DNA from: Dyella sp. EPa41
Lineage (GTDB): Bacteria; Pseudomonadota; Gammaproteobacteria; Xanthomonadales; Rhodanobacteraceae
Direction of reading: 5' to 3'
NCBI RefSeq assembly: GCF_016586165.1
Contig: NZ_BCPR01000006.1
Coordinates: forward strand, 35,758-99,757
Length of the DNA: 64,000 nt
Shown here: positions 41,051-49,951 of the stretch, piece after piece
Position numbering within the stretch: position 1 is the stretch's first letter
How the letters are laid out: every line of letters starts with the position of its first letter
Notes under the pieces: generated by a model
Told to the model about the DNA's origin: nothing
The model's input: only the letters and a program-made list of their open reading frames with translations
Databases searched by the model: none
Position numbers and translations under genes: made by a program

Positions 41051-41761
41051 ATTGTCCCCCTGTTCCACACATTGCGTGCGGCTGTCGCATTTTCTAGCGA
41101 GGCCGGATGCCCGCGTCAAGGACCTACGTCGTAAGAACTATGCGCTTCTCAATCGTGCGGTTTGTTCCGGCGCAAACCTGGAAGGACTCCACGACAACTT
41201 GACCCATATCAAGCAGCTCGGGGGATATGCCTCAAGGAGCCTGCCGCGCGAAGGCGGGAGGCCGAACTGGATCAATGGTGAGCGTGACTGACGAAGTAGG
41301 CGGAGCCTTACATCATGAGGGCAAGAAAGATGACAGATCCCGTCGTGGCCTTCTGGAGTATTACTCGGTTGCAGAGCCTTCGATCATCGCTACAGGGCGC
41401 CTAGAGGACCGCACATATCCCTCAGGAGCGCGTGACTCGCCGCCCATGTGCTCACGCCGCTCAGTGGAAGAAGTCCATAGCGGACCGCGAACGTCGACAT
41501 CTTCGTGCGGAGCTCCTTCGGGCGCAGAGCGCTACTTCTGGTTGACTCGAATCAACGCAGACGCTTCTCGCTTCAGGCGACGTGTAGGGCGACGTCGATT
41601 GTCGATAGCCCAACTTTGAGCCCACCCCCTTAGCCGGGAGCGCGGACGACCGTCCTTCAAAGCGTCGTCCAAGCCCGACCAGCCTCGTCGCAAGCCTTGC
41701 GACTGACCAATCCTAGGGTGTGCCCGCTATCCCCCTACCCGGCCCCAAAGGAGAACATGAG
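41051..41761. other. Intergenic region without a supported gene
   Basis: About 700 bases between the divergent RHS locus and the HNH locus. Open frames here have no ribosome sites and no family-like sequence. The promoter of the RHS locus must lie near 41050-41200, and one RBS-preceded small ORF starts at its right end (41762). Confidence 0.4.
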
Positions 41762-41854
41762 ATGTTTAGGATCATCGGCGCAACCATCGTTTATGGCTTC
41801 GCGTTGTTTGGCCTCGCGAAATACCTCCAGACCACTGTCCAGCAGTCAGACTGA
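41762..41854 (+). CDS. Predicted 30-residue membrane peptide
   Basis: The ORF MFRIIGATIVYGFALFGLAK continues for ten polar residues ending QQSD. It has one hydrophobic span and a strong AAAGGAG site 8 bases before the ATG. It ends 27 bases before the promoter of the HNH gene. It could be a membrane partner, an immunity peptide or a small toxin; nothing identifies which. Confidence 0.45.
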   Translation: MFRIIGATIVYGFALFGLAKYLQTTVQQSD

Positions 41855-41881
41855 TGGGCGCCGCGCGGCGGCACCGAGGCA

Positions 41882-41910
41882 TTGACGATCCGATTGCGTC
41901 ACCCTATACG
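41882..41910 (+). promoter_or_regulatory. Sigma-70 promoter of the HNH membrane nuclease gene
   Basis: TTGACG and TATACG are separated by exactly 17 bases. The predicted start point is near 41917, giving a leader of about 33 bases that includes AAGGTGA before the ATG at 41950. Confidence 0.65.
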
Positions 41911-41949
41911 CTACGCAAGGTCGACGCCGATCCTCAAGGTGAGAATTGA

Positions 41950-43536
41950 ATGAGCAAATGGAAGAGCAAGGTCCTTACCGTCACCAGCGCAATCAAAGCT
42001 TCCGCGGGCGAGATGACGGACAGGGTAGCTGATACGTCCAAGGGCATGGTGGCCGCAGGCAAAGAGCAGTTGACGAGCTTGACGGAAAAGACCCTGGGTT
42101 ATTGGAATGAACTGGAATGGTCAGAACTCACCAATGCAGAGCGCCATCGCGAACGCTTTGAGCGCTACTACGCCATAAGCTCGGAAAAAGTCGTTTCGTA
42201 CTACCGGTCAGCCCTGGAGGTGGACAAGAGCACCGAACAGATGGTGGATGACATTCGTCGAAAACTGCCGGTTCCGGCCCAGACGTTCGACGATATCTTT
42301 CAGCAGTGTAAGAACGAGGCGCTTCGACGGGCGGTGGCCGTCTTTTGCCTTGCGCCCGTCATGCAAGGCCTGGACCGCCATGCCGAAGGCCGCTACGCCA
42401 ATCTTTCACTGAGCTATAAGGAATTTAAGGCGGAGAACAATCTCCACGATCACCCCAATTTCGCGGAACTCAAGAACGAGCAATACCAGGCCCAGAGGGA
42501 TTGGACCCTGCTGGACAACGGGTATCAGCATGACCTGCCCGTCAATCCCTTCGACACCGATATCGAGCACATCATCCCCAAGAGCCAGCTCTACGACGAT
42601 TGGATCGTCCGATTGGGAACTAATGACGATCAATTCATCGATGTCATCAATACCGATGAGAATCTCATCTTTGCCGACAGGTCTATAAATCGTTCAAAAG
42701 GCGCCAGTGACCTGCTGGATTACATCGACCGAGGCGTCCCGGACTCGAAGGACCCAGACATCCTCCACTTCTCCATCAAGGGCGAGGATCATACGGTGCG
42801 CCGCTCTGATATCGAGAAACGCTACGAAGAGGCATCAGAACGTGCCACACAGGCCAGGCTTGACGCGCTAAAGGTGGTGGGTGTCGAAGTTGCCAGTGTT
42901 GCTGCCACCATGGCAGCACAGCAAGTGGTTGGATTGATGGTGGTAGAGACCATCGACATCTTTGTCGACGAGGTGAAGGACCTTGCTGCCACGGGAAAAC
43001 TGTTAAGCAGCGAGGGCTTGCTGGCAGATTTGCAGGTGAGACAGGAGCGACTGTCGACGCGACTGGTTGCCCGGTTCGAAGAGCGGAAGATTTGGGACCG
43101 CGCGCGTGCGGTGGGCATTGAGGGCGCGGTTGCTGGCGCGCTCAGTGCCATTCCACAGATCCTCATCTCGATCCTCACCAACCTCCCGGCGCTGGTCCTT
43201 TCCATCGTTCGCGAGTGCACGCTGTCAACGGTGCGTTGTGTACGCTTACTGATGGCGCCGGGTGATGCCAAACTCGAAGGCATCAAAGTGATCATGCTGG
43301 GCACCGTGTCGGCGGTGATGGGCGTTTATGTCGCCCACCTAATTTCGAAAGGCATTCGGGCGGTTCCCATCTTTCGCGCGTACGACAGGGAGGTCAGCCT
43401 GGTACTGTCGAGCTTGATCGTCACCGCAGTGCCGCTGGTAGCCATTTATGGGTTTGAGCGGAACAAAGCGAAGTTCACCTTCAGGCTACTTCCTGGCAGT
43501 GCTTCCGCGTCGGAGCAAGCGGAGTACAACGCTTAA
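41950..43536 (+). CDS. HNH endonuclease fused to a multi-span membrane domain
   Basis: A 528-residue protein. Residues 202-251 read as an HNH module: DTDIEHIIPKSQ (Glu206, His207), then NTDENLI (Asn238) and INRSKG (Asn247, Lys250), as in Cas9/DUF1524-type HNH enzymes. Residues 1-200 are helical and charged. From about 310 on there are hydrophobic segments (about 313-335, 395-420, 445-465, 483-502), ending in a short basic tail. A nuclease tethered to the inner membrane suggests DNA cleavage at the membrane in phage defence or a toxin role. It has its own promoter and is followed by a 425-base gap. No named family is recognised beyond HNH. Confidence 0.72.
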   Translation: MSKWKSKVLTVTSAIKASAGEMTDRVADTSKGMVAAGKEQLTSLTEKTLGYWNELEWSELTNAERHRERFERYYAISSEKVVSYYRSALEVDKSTEQMVDDIRRKLPVPAQTFDDIFQQCKNEALRRAVAVFCLAPVMQGLDRHAEGRYANLSLSYKEFKAENNLHDHPNFAELKNEQYQAQRDWTLLDNGYQHDLPVNPFDTDIEHIIPKSQLYDDWIVRLGTNDDQFIDVINTDENLIFADRSINRSKGASDLLDYIDRGVPDSKDPDILHFSIKGEDHTVRRSDIEKRYEEASERATQARLDALKVVGVEVASVAATMAAQQVVGLMVVETIDIFVDEVKDLAATGKLLSSEGLLADLQVRQERLSTRLVARFEERKIWDRARAVGIEGAVAGALSAIPQILISILTNLPALVLSIVRECTLSTVRCVRLLMAPGDAKLEGIKVIMLGTVSAVMGVYVAHLISKGIRAVPIFRAYDREVSLVLSSLIVTAVPLVAIYGFERNKAKFTFRLLPGSASASEQAEYNA

Positions 43537-43961
43537 GGCCATTTTCGGCGAGTGACCGGGGAATCCCATGATGGCCTCACGGGCACCAAGTATCAGAACG
43601 AGCGGGCAACGCCCTCATGGGGCTTGTTCGGCAACGCTGTTTGAGGCCCTCAACAATAAGATCGGCCCTGCCACCGGGCTGCATGGGGCATTGGTCATGC
43701 GTAACAGCAAGCCATCTTTGAGTGAGGTACAGACGTTCCAGTTGTCGCACTGAGAATCGGCTCGCTCATCTGTTTCTTGAGCCGCCAGGGTCGTGGCGGC
43801 GACCGTTCCGCGTTCTATGGGAACCGTATGCCCTTTGGCCTACTCGGCCTTGATCTTTTCCGCTTCTCAGCAGCCGCGTTTAATACTAGAGTCGCAAACG
43901 CTGCGGAGACAGGGGCTGCCGCTGCCGATTGACAGGAAGCCCGCATTGGAAGCACAGGCGC
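43537..43961. other. Intergenic region before the ABC-ATPase operon
   Basis: No supported gene. A short open stretch near 43552-43650 (reading SHDGLTGTKYQNERATPSWG) looks like the tail of a lost gene but has no start. No clear promoter was found; the operon start is uncertain (see the ATPase entry). Confidence 0.35.
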
Positions 43962-45968
43962 ATGGTTTACTTCCCGCTCTTACGCCACCTGGCGATTCAA
44001 AAGTACGGTCTCTATCCTGGCCGGAATCGTGACGGCGACTTCCAACTGGAATTTGCCTCCGGTTTGACGTTGATCCTCGGCGCCAATGGCTTGGGCAAAA
44101 CCACATTGATGACGATGATCTATCGTCTGATCGCTGGTACCCATGACCTGACCTTGCCCGATGAGATTGGTTCTTCCAGCCTGGACGACCATGAGCTCAA
44201 CCGTACCGCCAAGCGACAGTTCGCCGATCGCGTAAACGACGGGGCGCACGAAGCCCGTGCCACGCTCACCTTCTCGGTCGGCGAAGTCGGCTTTCTGGTC
44301 GAGCGCGAACTTACGGAGCTCGCGATCGTTCGCTTCGAGGTCGACGGCGCACCTGGCCGGCCCGAAGAGGATGCGTATCAAGAGGCCATCCTCCAGGCAT
44401 CCGGCTTGGGGAACTACGCAGACTGGCTGCTGGTGCTGCGCACGCTGGTGTTCTTCTTCGAGGATCGCCGCGCATTGGTCTGGGATCCGGGCGCACAACG
44501 ACAGCTACTCCGCTGCTTGTTTCTTTCACCCGCGAAGGCCGGTGAGTGGACGCGCCAGGAGCGCGACATTCTCAGTCTGGACTCGCGCATGCGAAACCTT
44601 CAGGCCGCACTGCGGCGCGAGCAGAAGGAACGCATGAAGGCCGTGCAAAAAGTACAGGGCGCCTCCGCCATTAAAGCGGCGCTCACTGCGGCCGAACAGA
44701 GCTTGGAGCAGCTGAACAAGCGTCACGACGACCTGATCGCACTGGTCGAGGAAGGCGACGACGCACGGCAGAAGGCACGCCTCAATGCGCTTCGCGCACA
44801 GAACGAATACGACCAGGCGCTTCGCGAGCTGGAGCGAGCGCGCCTCCTTGCCGTAGAAGCACACCTGCCGAAGGCCGAGGAGTCGATGCAATTCATCTTC
44901 GCGCGCCTGTTGTCGGATGAAACCTGCCTGGCGTGCGCAACGAAAGGACTCACTGCGAAGCGCACGGAACTTGAGGCGCTTCTTGGCCAGCAACAATGCC
45001 TCGTCTGCCAATCCCCTCTCCCCAAACATACGGACGTTGTCGACATCGGCGACAAGCGAATCCTGGAGCTACAGGGCAAGGTTGAAACCACCAAGATTGG
45101 TGCAATCGAACAAGCCCGGCTGCGCGATGAGGCCAATACCAAGTTTCACGCCAACAGCGAAGAGTTGAGCGTATGCACCATTGAACGAAACGATGTGCAA
45201 GATCACATCAAGAACCTGGTCAGCCAATTACCGCCGGATGAGCACAAGATCAACGAACAGCAGAACAAGCTCGCTGGTCTCGAGGAGCTCGTCACGCAGC
45301 TGCGTGCCGATTTGCAGGTAGAGCGCGGGAAGTTCGCCGCCTCCCTTGCGGACTATCGCAGCGAGATTCAGGGCTATGCCGATGCCATCAAGAAACATTT
45401 TGAACGTGTTTCCAACGGGTTCCTCTTCGAAGAGAGCGGCCTGAGCTGGAACCCTGCCAGCCGTACGATCGGCCAGGCGGGCGGCATGGAGCCGGTCGAG
45501 TACCCAGCGTTTGCGGTGGAGTTGTCCGGCAGTGACTTTGTCGGCTTGCAGCGGCGCGCCTCCCCTAACCAGGTATCGGAGAGCCAGCGCGAATTCATCG
45601 ATCTCGCCTTTCGCATGGCGCTCATCGAGGTTGCCTCGCCGGATCACGCATCCACCCTGGCGGTCGATGCCCCGGAATCATCCTTGGACGCGGTGTTCGT
45701 AGACAAAGCTGCCCAGGTTCTCAGCCAATTCGCCAATGGCCAGACCGGAAGTCGGTTGATCATCACTTCGAACCTGGGTGCCGGCGCGCTCGTTCCGCAA
45801 CTGCTGCTCGCCTCCGCCAAACCAGAAACGCCAGTCATGGCACCGGTGGTCGACCTGTTTGAAGCAGGCGTTCCGACCCGCGCCATGCTCGAATCGAAGG
45901 ACGCGTACGACCGTTACTGGAACGAGCTCCGCGACAAGGTCGAGCACCAGGAAGTGCACGATGACTGA
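43962..45968 (+). CDS. SMC/Rad50-like ABC ATPase with internal zinc ribbon (ABC-3C / Lamassu LmuB-like)
   Basis: A 668-residue ATPase. Walker A is GANGLGKTT (40-48), the signature region SESQREFIDLAFRMAL is at 539-554, and Walker B TLAVDAPESSLD at 565-576 has Asp569 and Glu572. Between lies a coiled coil (about 200-480) interrupted by two CxxC pairs, C322/C325 and C346/C349, forming an intramolecular zinc ribbon at the hinge instead of a single Rad50 hook. The ATG at 43962 is the best fit; a TTG at 43929 is possible. The next gene overlaps by 8 bases. Likely the DNA- or end-sensing motor of a three-component defence system. Confidence 0.82.
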   Translation: MVYFPLLRHLAIQKYGLYPGRNRDGDFQLEFASGLTLILGANGLGKTTLMTMIYRLIAGTHDLTLPDEIGSSSLDDHELNRTAKRQFADRVNDGAHEARATLTFSVGEVGFLVERELTELAIVRFEVDGAPGRPEEDAYQEAILQASGLGNYADWLLVLRTLVFFFEDRRALVWDPGAQRQLLRCLFLSPAKAGEWTRQERDILSLDSRMRNLQAALRREQKERMKAVQKVQGASAIKAALTAAEQSLEQLNKRHDDLIALVEEGDDARQKARLNALRAQNEYDQALRELERARLLAVEAHLPKAEESMQFIFARLLSDETCLACATKGLTAKRTELEALLGQQQCLVCQSPLPKHTDVVDIGDKRILELQGKVETTKIGAIEQARLRDEANTKFHANSEELSVCTIERNDVQDHIKNLVSQLPPDEHKINEQQNKLAGLEELVTQLRADLQVERGKFAASLADYRSEIQGYADAIKKHFERVSNGFLFEESGLSWNPASRTIGQAGGMEPVEYPAFAVELSGSDFVGLQRRASPNQVSESQREFIDLAFRMALIEVASPDHASTLAVDAPESSLDAVFVDKAAQVLSQFANGQTGSRLIITSNLGAGALVPQLLLASAKPETPVMAPVVDLFEAGVPTRAMLESKDAYDRYWNELRDKVEHQEVHDD

Positions 45969-46602
45969 TGTGCCCTTCCCGAACGCAACGTCCCAGACCG
46001 TTCGCGTGCTGTCGTTGCTTGACTCGCTGGCCTCTGCGGGCTTGGCGCCCTCATCGACACGCGCACTGCACGAGCTGGCCTATTTGGCGAATGTCCTCGC
46101 TCCGGTGTTCGATCTCCCACCGCTCGATGCCACGCTACTGAAGCGCAAGGCCGGCCCGTATTACCCGGAACTGCAGCGGACGATCGATCGGCTGGTCGGC
46201 CGAGGTCTGGTGGAAGCGATTGACTTCCGCTACGAGCTGGAGGAGGTCGAACATCGCTATCGCATTAGCGCCTCCTACCGACTGCGCCGGACCGAGGTGC
46301 GCGAGGCGCTGCGCCGCTATCGCGAACTGTATGTCATCGAGGCTCAGTTTCTCGATGAATTGGCCGCGGCGTACAGCGCCTTGTCGGATGCCGAGCAAGG
46401 GCATGTTGCCACCGGTGACGCCCAATACGCCGATGTTTCCGTTGACGTCAACAACGTGATCGACTTCGGTCAATGGGTGAGTGCCGAGAAGAACTTCTCG
46501 TGCAACGCGGCCATGACATTCGCGCCCGGCCAGAGTCTTCCGCCGGCGGAACGCCTTCATTTGTACCTGGACCATTTGCAGCAGCGGGTGGCCCATGGCT
46601 GA
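45961..46602 (+). CDS. ABC-three-component system middle component (LmuC-like)
   Basis: A 213-residue protein lying between the ATPase and the nuclease and overlapping both by 8 bases. The N-terminal half reads as a winged helix with an LLKRKAGPYYPELQRTIDRLVGRGLVE segment; the C-terminal half is helical with many Tyr/Arg/Glu. Size, position and helix-turn-helix character match middle components of ABC-3C systems. The exact family is not assignable by eye. It likely bridges the ATPase and the effector. Confidence 0.65.
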   Translation: MTDVPFPNATSQTVRVLSLLDSLASAGLAPSSTRALHELAYLANVLAPVFDLPPLDATLLKRKAGPYYPELQRTIDRLVGRGLVEAIDFRYELEEVEHRYRISASYRLRRTEVREALRRYRELYVIEAQFLDELAAAYSALSDAEQGHVATGDAQYADVSVDVNNVIDFGQWVSAEKNFSCNAAMTFAPGQSLPPAERLHLYLDHLQQRVAHG

Positions 46603-47665
46603 TCATGATCTGGGCGCCTGGGGCAACCAGCGCAACACGCTGGAGCAGGCCGCACTGACGGGCCGAGGCAGCGACGCGGATGCGCCGGACAGCGTTCGCT
46701 TCGGCCGCGCCGTTGCACAGCTGGTTGCGCTCCGCGAAGCGCAGAACGACGCTGAGTTTGACCAGCCAGCCGCGTTCGTTTTCGCGCCCGGCGAATGGCA
46801 GGAGCAATACCTTCCTAAGGCAGCCATTCGCCAACCCCTCCTCAATACCGGACATCACACGCTGACCGGGCGCGTACATTTCGTCAACAAAGTGGCTAAC
46901 GGTCATTCGCTGCCCTACGTCGGCGCGGACGCCGAGTTGTTCGACACGATCAAGAACGCCAACGCCGACACCCTGCCAACCCTGATCTATTCCCCCAAAA
47001 AGGGATTCTCCACACTGAGCTGGTATCCAGCAGGCATCGCCGATGAGGAGAACACCGAGATCTGGCATGTTGCGGACGATATTGTGACTCCCGAAAAGAT
47101 TACGGAGGCCATCGACCGCGCCTACAAGGGCGAGCTCATCACACCGGATCAGTCGGCCACGCTGCCGCTGTGGGTGGACGCCAAGAAGGGGTGGGCGCAG
47201 GAAAACGCCGAAGCGCGCGTCCAGCACTCGCTGCGCATGACACTGATCGGCGCCTTCAGGCTATGCACAATTCGTAGCGAGCAACCTGGAAAGGATGGGC
47301 GTACCGATATCGAGATCGTTGCCGACCAGGGGCGCCCTGCCAATAAGGTCGTGCACCATGCGGTCCTTGAGTTGAAAGTCCTTCGCGAGAAGGGTTCAAC
47401 CGGCGGCACCTACAGTGAAAAGGACATCAAGGAGCACATTCGTAGCGGCTTGCAGCAAGCGCACACCTACGGCGAACATCGCAATTTCCTCGAACGGATG
47501 CTCTGCTGCTTCGATATGCGCGCCGACGATGTGGGCGAAGAGAATGTCTTCGCCGAACTCAAAGACGATGCCGCCAAACTAGGCGTCCTATTGCGCCACT
47601 GGTATCTTTATCGCTCATCCGACCATCGACGCGATTGCGAAGTTGGCAAAACGCTAGCGTCGTGA
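46595..47665 (+). CDS. PD-(D/E)XK nuclease-like effector of the three-component system
   Basis: A 356-residue protein. The C-terminal half (about 195-335) has a restriction-endonuclease-like pattern: Glu203/206 in the first helix, Asp238 in GRTDIEI, Glu259-x-Lys261 in AVLELKVL, and a Gln-rich helix SGLQQAHTYGE (284-294). The N-terminal half is an unrecognised alpha/beta domain, perhaps for substrate or complex binding. It overlaps the middle component by 8 bases, and its last 12 bases overlap the convergent methyltransferase gene. Expected to cut DNA when the ATPase senses invading or aberrant DNA. Confidence 0.68.
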   Translation: MADHDLGAWGNQRNTLEQAALTGRGSDADAPDSVRFGRAVAQLVALREAQNDAEFDQPAAFVFAPGEWQEQYLPKAAIRQPLLNTGHHTLTGRVHFVNKVANGHSLPYVGADAELFDTIKNANADTLPTLIYSPKKGFSTLSWYPAGIADEENTEIWHVADDIVTPEKITEAIDRAYKGELITPDQSATLPLWVDAKKGWAQENAEARVQHSLRMTLIGAFRLCTIRSEQPGKDGRTDIEIVADQGRPANKVVHHAVLELKVLREKGSTGGTYSEKDIKEHIRSGLQQAHTYGEHRNFLERMLCCFDMRADDVGEENVFAELKDDAAKLGVLLRHWYLYRSSDHRRDCEVGKTLAS

Positions 47666-48994
47666 GAACACGATGAGATCTTCGCTCAGCATATGGCGGC
47701 CACTTTGCTGTGGTGATACGCGCATCGACCGAAACGGCGCGATACGCTCCACACTCAAGCCCGCGCTCGGGGCCAGCGCCGCCAAGATCTTGGCCACCTT
47801 GACGTGCACATTGGCGTACTGACTATCCCCGACGACAAACCAGGCCTGCCCGCGCTTCGGCAGGAGTCGTGCGCTCGCCTGCAATAGCTTCTGCAAGTCA
47901 GAGAAATAGGCCCCCACCATCGCCGGGATCCGGGGGTCCCATAGTTCGTCCGCGACCTTGTTTAACGCCCGCATGGTTTTATCGAGCATGGGGGTGCGTG
48001 GAGCCGCGTCAAACGTCCGCGAAATTTGCACGTGGGAGCTCAACGTCGCACGCCGCAACGTCGCGTTGCTTTCTGACGAGGTCAGATACCCCAGCATCCA
48101 CAACTCCATGTTGTAGACGTCCGTGTAGTCGAATGAGTTCGGATACGGCGGTGAGCACACGATCTGGTCGACCGGTTGAAGACCTGCGAAGAGCGCACGA
48201 CTATCCCCGTGCAGCACCGTGGAGGTTTTCACAGGTCGCGTTGCGCAAGCCGTAATCTCGACAATCGCCGCAGCGACGGCATTGGCAAACGTCGGAATGA
48301 CGCACGTCGGATCAACGCGACGTTCCTGCCAGTTCTCCCGGTAACGGCGCCCTTTTCCACTCACAACCGCGTTGCTGAAGCCGGTAATGAGGCCGCCGAG
48401 CAACACGCGGAACAGCCGGACCGTTGTGGGATCAACCTCTTCTTCGATCGCGGCTCGCAATCGAAAAATCTCTACAGCGACCGGCAGATCGAACAGCCAC
48501 CGATCCTTGACGCCCGGCTCGACAAACGTCTTGGGCAGCATGCGCGCGAACTGGGCGCCGCGCGCGCGGGAGGCGCCGGCCTTGCGAGTCACACGTCCCA
48601 GCGCCGTCAGCAACGGTGCAACTCGATAGCTGGCCAACTTGGCTGCAATGAGATCAGCCAGGAATGGATTGACCTCAATGGTCGACGGCTCCACGCCCAA
48701 AAACTGGCAGGCCAGCGCGCTCGTTCCCGACCCGCCAAAGGGATCCGCCAGGCGCCTGACAGGGATTGGCGACGTGCGCACCGCCTCGGCGATCAATTCG
48801 GGAGAAAACGCTTCCTTGAACCGATGCCAGCGCTGAAACGGCAGCGCGTCTGCGCCTTGGTTCGTGGATAGCTGATTCGCCACCCGCCCACCGATCCATT
48901 CATCAAAGGACCCTCCCCTTACATCCGTGAGGATTTCCCGCGACGCAACCCGGCGAAAACCCAGAGAAGCTCGCTCAGCAACGGCAGTCGTCAT
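47654..48994 (-). CDS. DNA (probably N4-cytosine or N6-adenine) methyltransferase
   Basis: A 446-residue amino-methyltransferase. The SAM motif DPFGGSGTSALA is at 84-95 and the catalytic SPPYPNSFDYTDVYNMELW starts at 281; SPPY favours N4-cytosine but does not exclude N6-adenine. The order (SAM motif first) and the C-terminal GQAWFVVGDSQYANV fit a solitary MTase. The ATG at 48994 is preferred to a GTG 12 bases upstream. It is convergent with the nuclease gene (12-base overlap), suggesting modification that protects host DNA. Confidence 0.85.
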   Translation of the reverse strand: MTTAVAERASLGFRRVASREILTDVRGGSFDEWIGGRVANQLSTNQGADALPFQRWHRFKEAFSPELIAEAVRTSPIPVRRLADPFGGSGTSALACQFLGVEPSTIEVNPFLADLIAAKLASYRVAPLLTALGRVTRKAGASRARGAQFARMLPKTFVEPGVKDRWLFDLPVAVEIFRLRAAIEEEVDPTTVRLFRVLLGGLITGFSNAVVSGKGRRYRENWQERRVDPTCVIPTFANAVAAAIVEITACATRPVKTSTVLHGDSRALFAGLQPVDQIVCSPPYPNSFDYTDVYNMELWMLGYLTSSESNATLRRATLSSHVQISRTFDAAPRTPMLDKTMRALNKVADELWDPRIPAMVGAYFSDLQKLLQASARLLPKRGQAWFVVGDSQYANVHVKVAKILAALAPSAGLSVERIAPFRSMRVSPQQSGRHMLSEDLIVFSRR

Positions 48995-49032
48995 GTGGAA
49001 CGTCACTCCGGCGAGTTAACGGGGGATGGTAT

Positions 49033-49064
49033 ACGGAACCAATCCGTGTGATTATTTTAATAAT
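49033..49064. promoter_or_regulatory. Two palindromes in the divergent methyltransferase / recombinase-like promoter region
   Basis: ACGGA-N5-TCCGT (49033-49047) and the perfect 14-bp palindrome ATTATTTTAATAAT (49051-49064) lie in the 90 bases between the two divergent start codons. The region is strongly AT-rich compared with its surroundings. They are candidate operators controlling both genes. Confidence 0.5.
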
Positions 49065-49084
49065 AGAACAAACAACGCGCAAGT

Positions 49085-49951
49085 ATGGACCTACTTTCGA
49101 CATGGCTGGCAAGCACTCCCCGGGCGGCGCATACGCAGCGCGCGTATCGCACCGAAGTCGGTCGTCTGATGTCCTACATCGACGGGCGTCATGTTGTTCT
49201 CGGCGAACTGGGACCCGACCAACTGAGTCGCTTCTGGAAGCAGCTGGTCACCGGTCGACGGCATCAAGTGGACAGTGCGCCGTCGCAGGGTTCTCTCCAG
49301 CAGTCGCGTCGAATCGTTTCCGCGTTTCTCCGCTGGTGCGTTACTCAGAGGCACGCGTCAGTTGAGCTCCTGGCTGAGCTTGATCGTTGGTCTCTCCCTC
49401 GCCCCAAGAAAGCCTCACGCGCTACTCGACCGCGTCATGCTCAGGCACCCATTGGCGGCCTGGTCCACATCCAAAACCTCGATGCCGCAGCCGCGGCGTT
49501 GAGCTTTTGGACGGGCGCCACCCCCGGGGAGCTCGCCTCGCTGGAAGTGACGGCGTTCGATTGGAACCAGAGTCTGATAACCATCCAACGCCGTGACTCC
49601 CGCTCAACCGTCGTGCTGCCTGAGGCACTAACCGCTGATCTCCGTGCAATTGTCACCGACGGCCGAACCTTTCTCTTCAATCCGGAACACGCGCCATCAG
49701 CTGCATCGGTGGCGCAGCGAATCTCCCGATGGGCTGCGCGTCAGCACACCTCAAGTACTTCAGCAAGGCGACTTCGGGCGCGCTTTCTCGACTTGGCTAA
49801 AGACGCGGGCTGGAGTTCGGATGAAATCCGCGGACAACTCCGTCGTCTCGATCTGCCCCTGGCCACACCACAGCCACCGACGCTCGATCGCTTGGCTGCC
49901 ATCGAAAACTTATCCGGCCCAACGCGATCAGCTCGCCCAAGGACCGGCTAA
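49085..49951 (+). CDS. Tyrosine-recombinase-like protein lacking catalytic residues
   Basis: A 288-residue protein. The N-terminal SAM-like core-binding domain is clear ([20 protein letters not shown]), and the C-terminal half follows the integrase fold ([20 protein letters not shown]). The conserved Arg of the TGLR motif is replaced (TGATP), and the HxxR...Tyr box reads [17 protein letters not shown] with no RHTFAT and no terminal Tyr. It should not be an active recombinase; DNA binding is plausible. Divergent from the methyltransferase. Its C-terminus may be cut by the adjacent IS3 remnant. Confidence 0.65.
   Translation: MDLLSTWLASTPRAAHTQRAYRTEVGRLMSYIDGRHVVLGELGPDQLSRFWKQLVTGRRHQVDSAPSQGSLQQSRRIVSAFLRWCVTQRHASVELLAELDRWSLPRPKKASRATRPRHAQAPIGGLVHIQNLDAAAAALSFWTGATPGELASLEVTAFDWNQSLITIQRRDSRSTVVLPEALTADLRAIVTDGRTFLFNPEHAPSAASVAQRISRWAARQHTSSTSARRLRARFLDLAKDAGWSSDEIRGQLRRLDLPLATPQPPTLDRLAAIENLSGPTRSARPRTG

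Noticed and set aside
41227..41619. A 130-codon ORF before the HNH locus
   Set aside because: No ribosome site, Arg/Ser-rich and no family similarity; treated as non-coding.
43962..48994. Assignment as Wadjet (JetABCD) or BREX
   Set aside because: No kleisin or Topo VI-like JetD is present and there is no PglZ or BrxC; only the SMC-like ATPase plus small wHTH is shared in type.
49085..49951. An active island integrase
   Set aside because: The catalytic Arg, HxxR box and Tyr are missing and no att-like direct repeats were found near it or at the tRNA.
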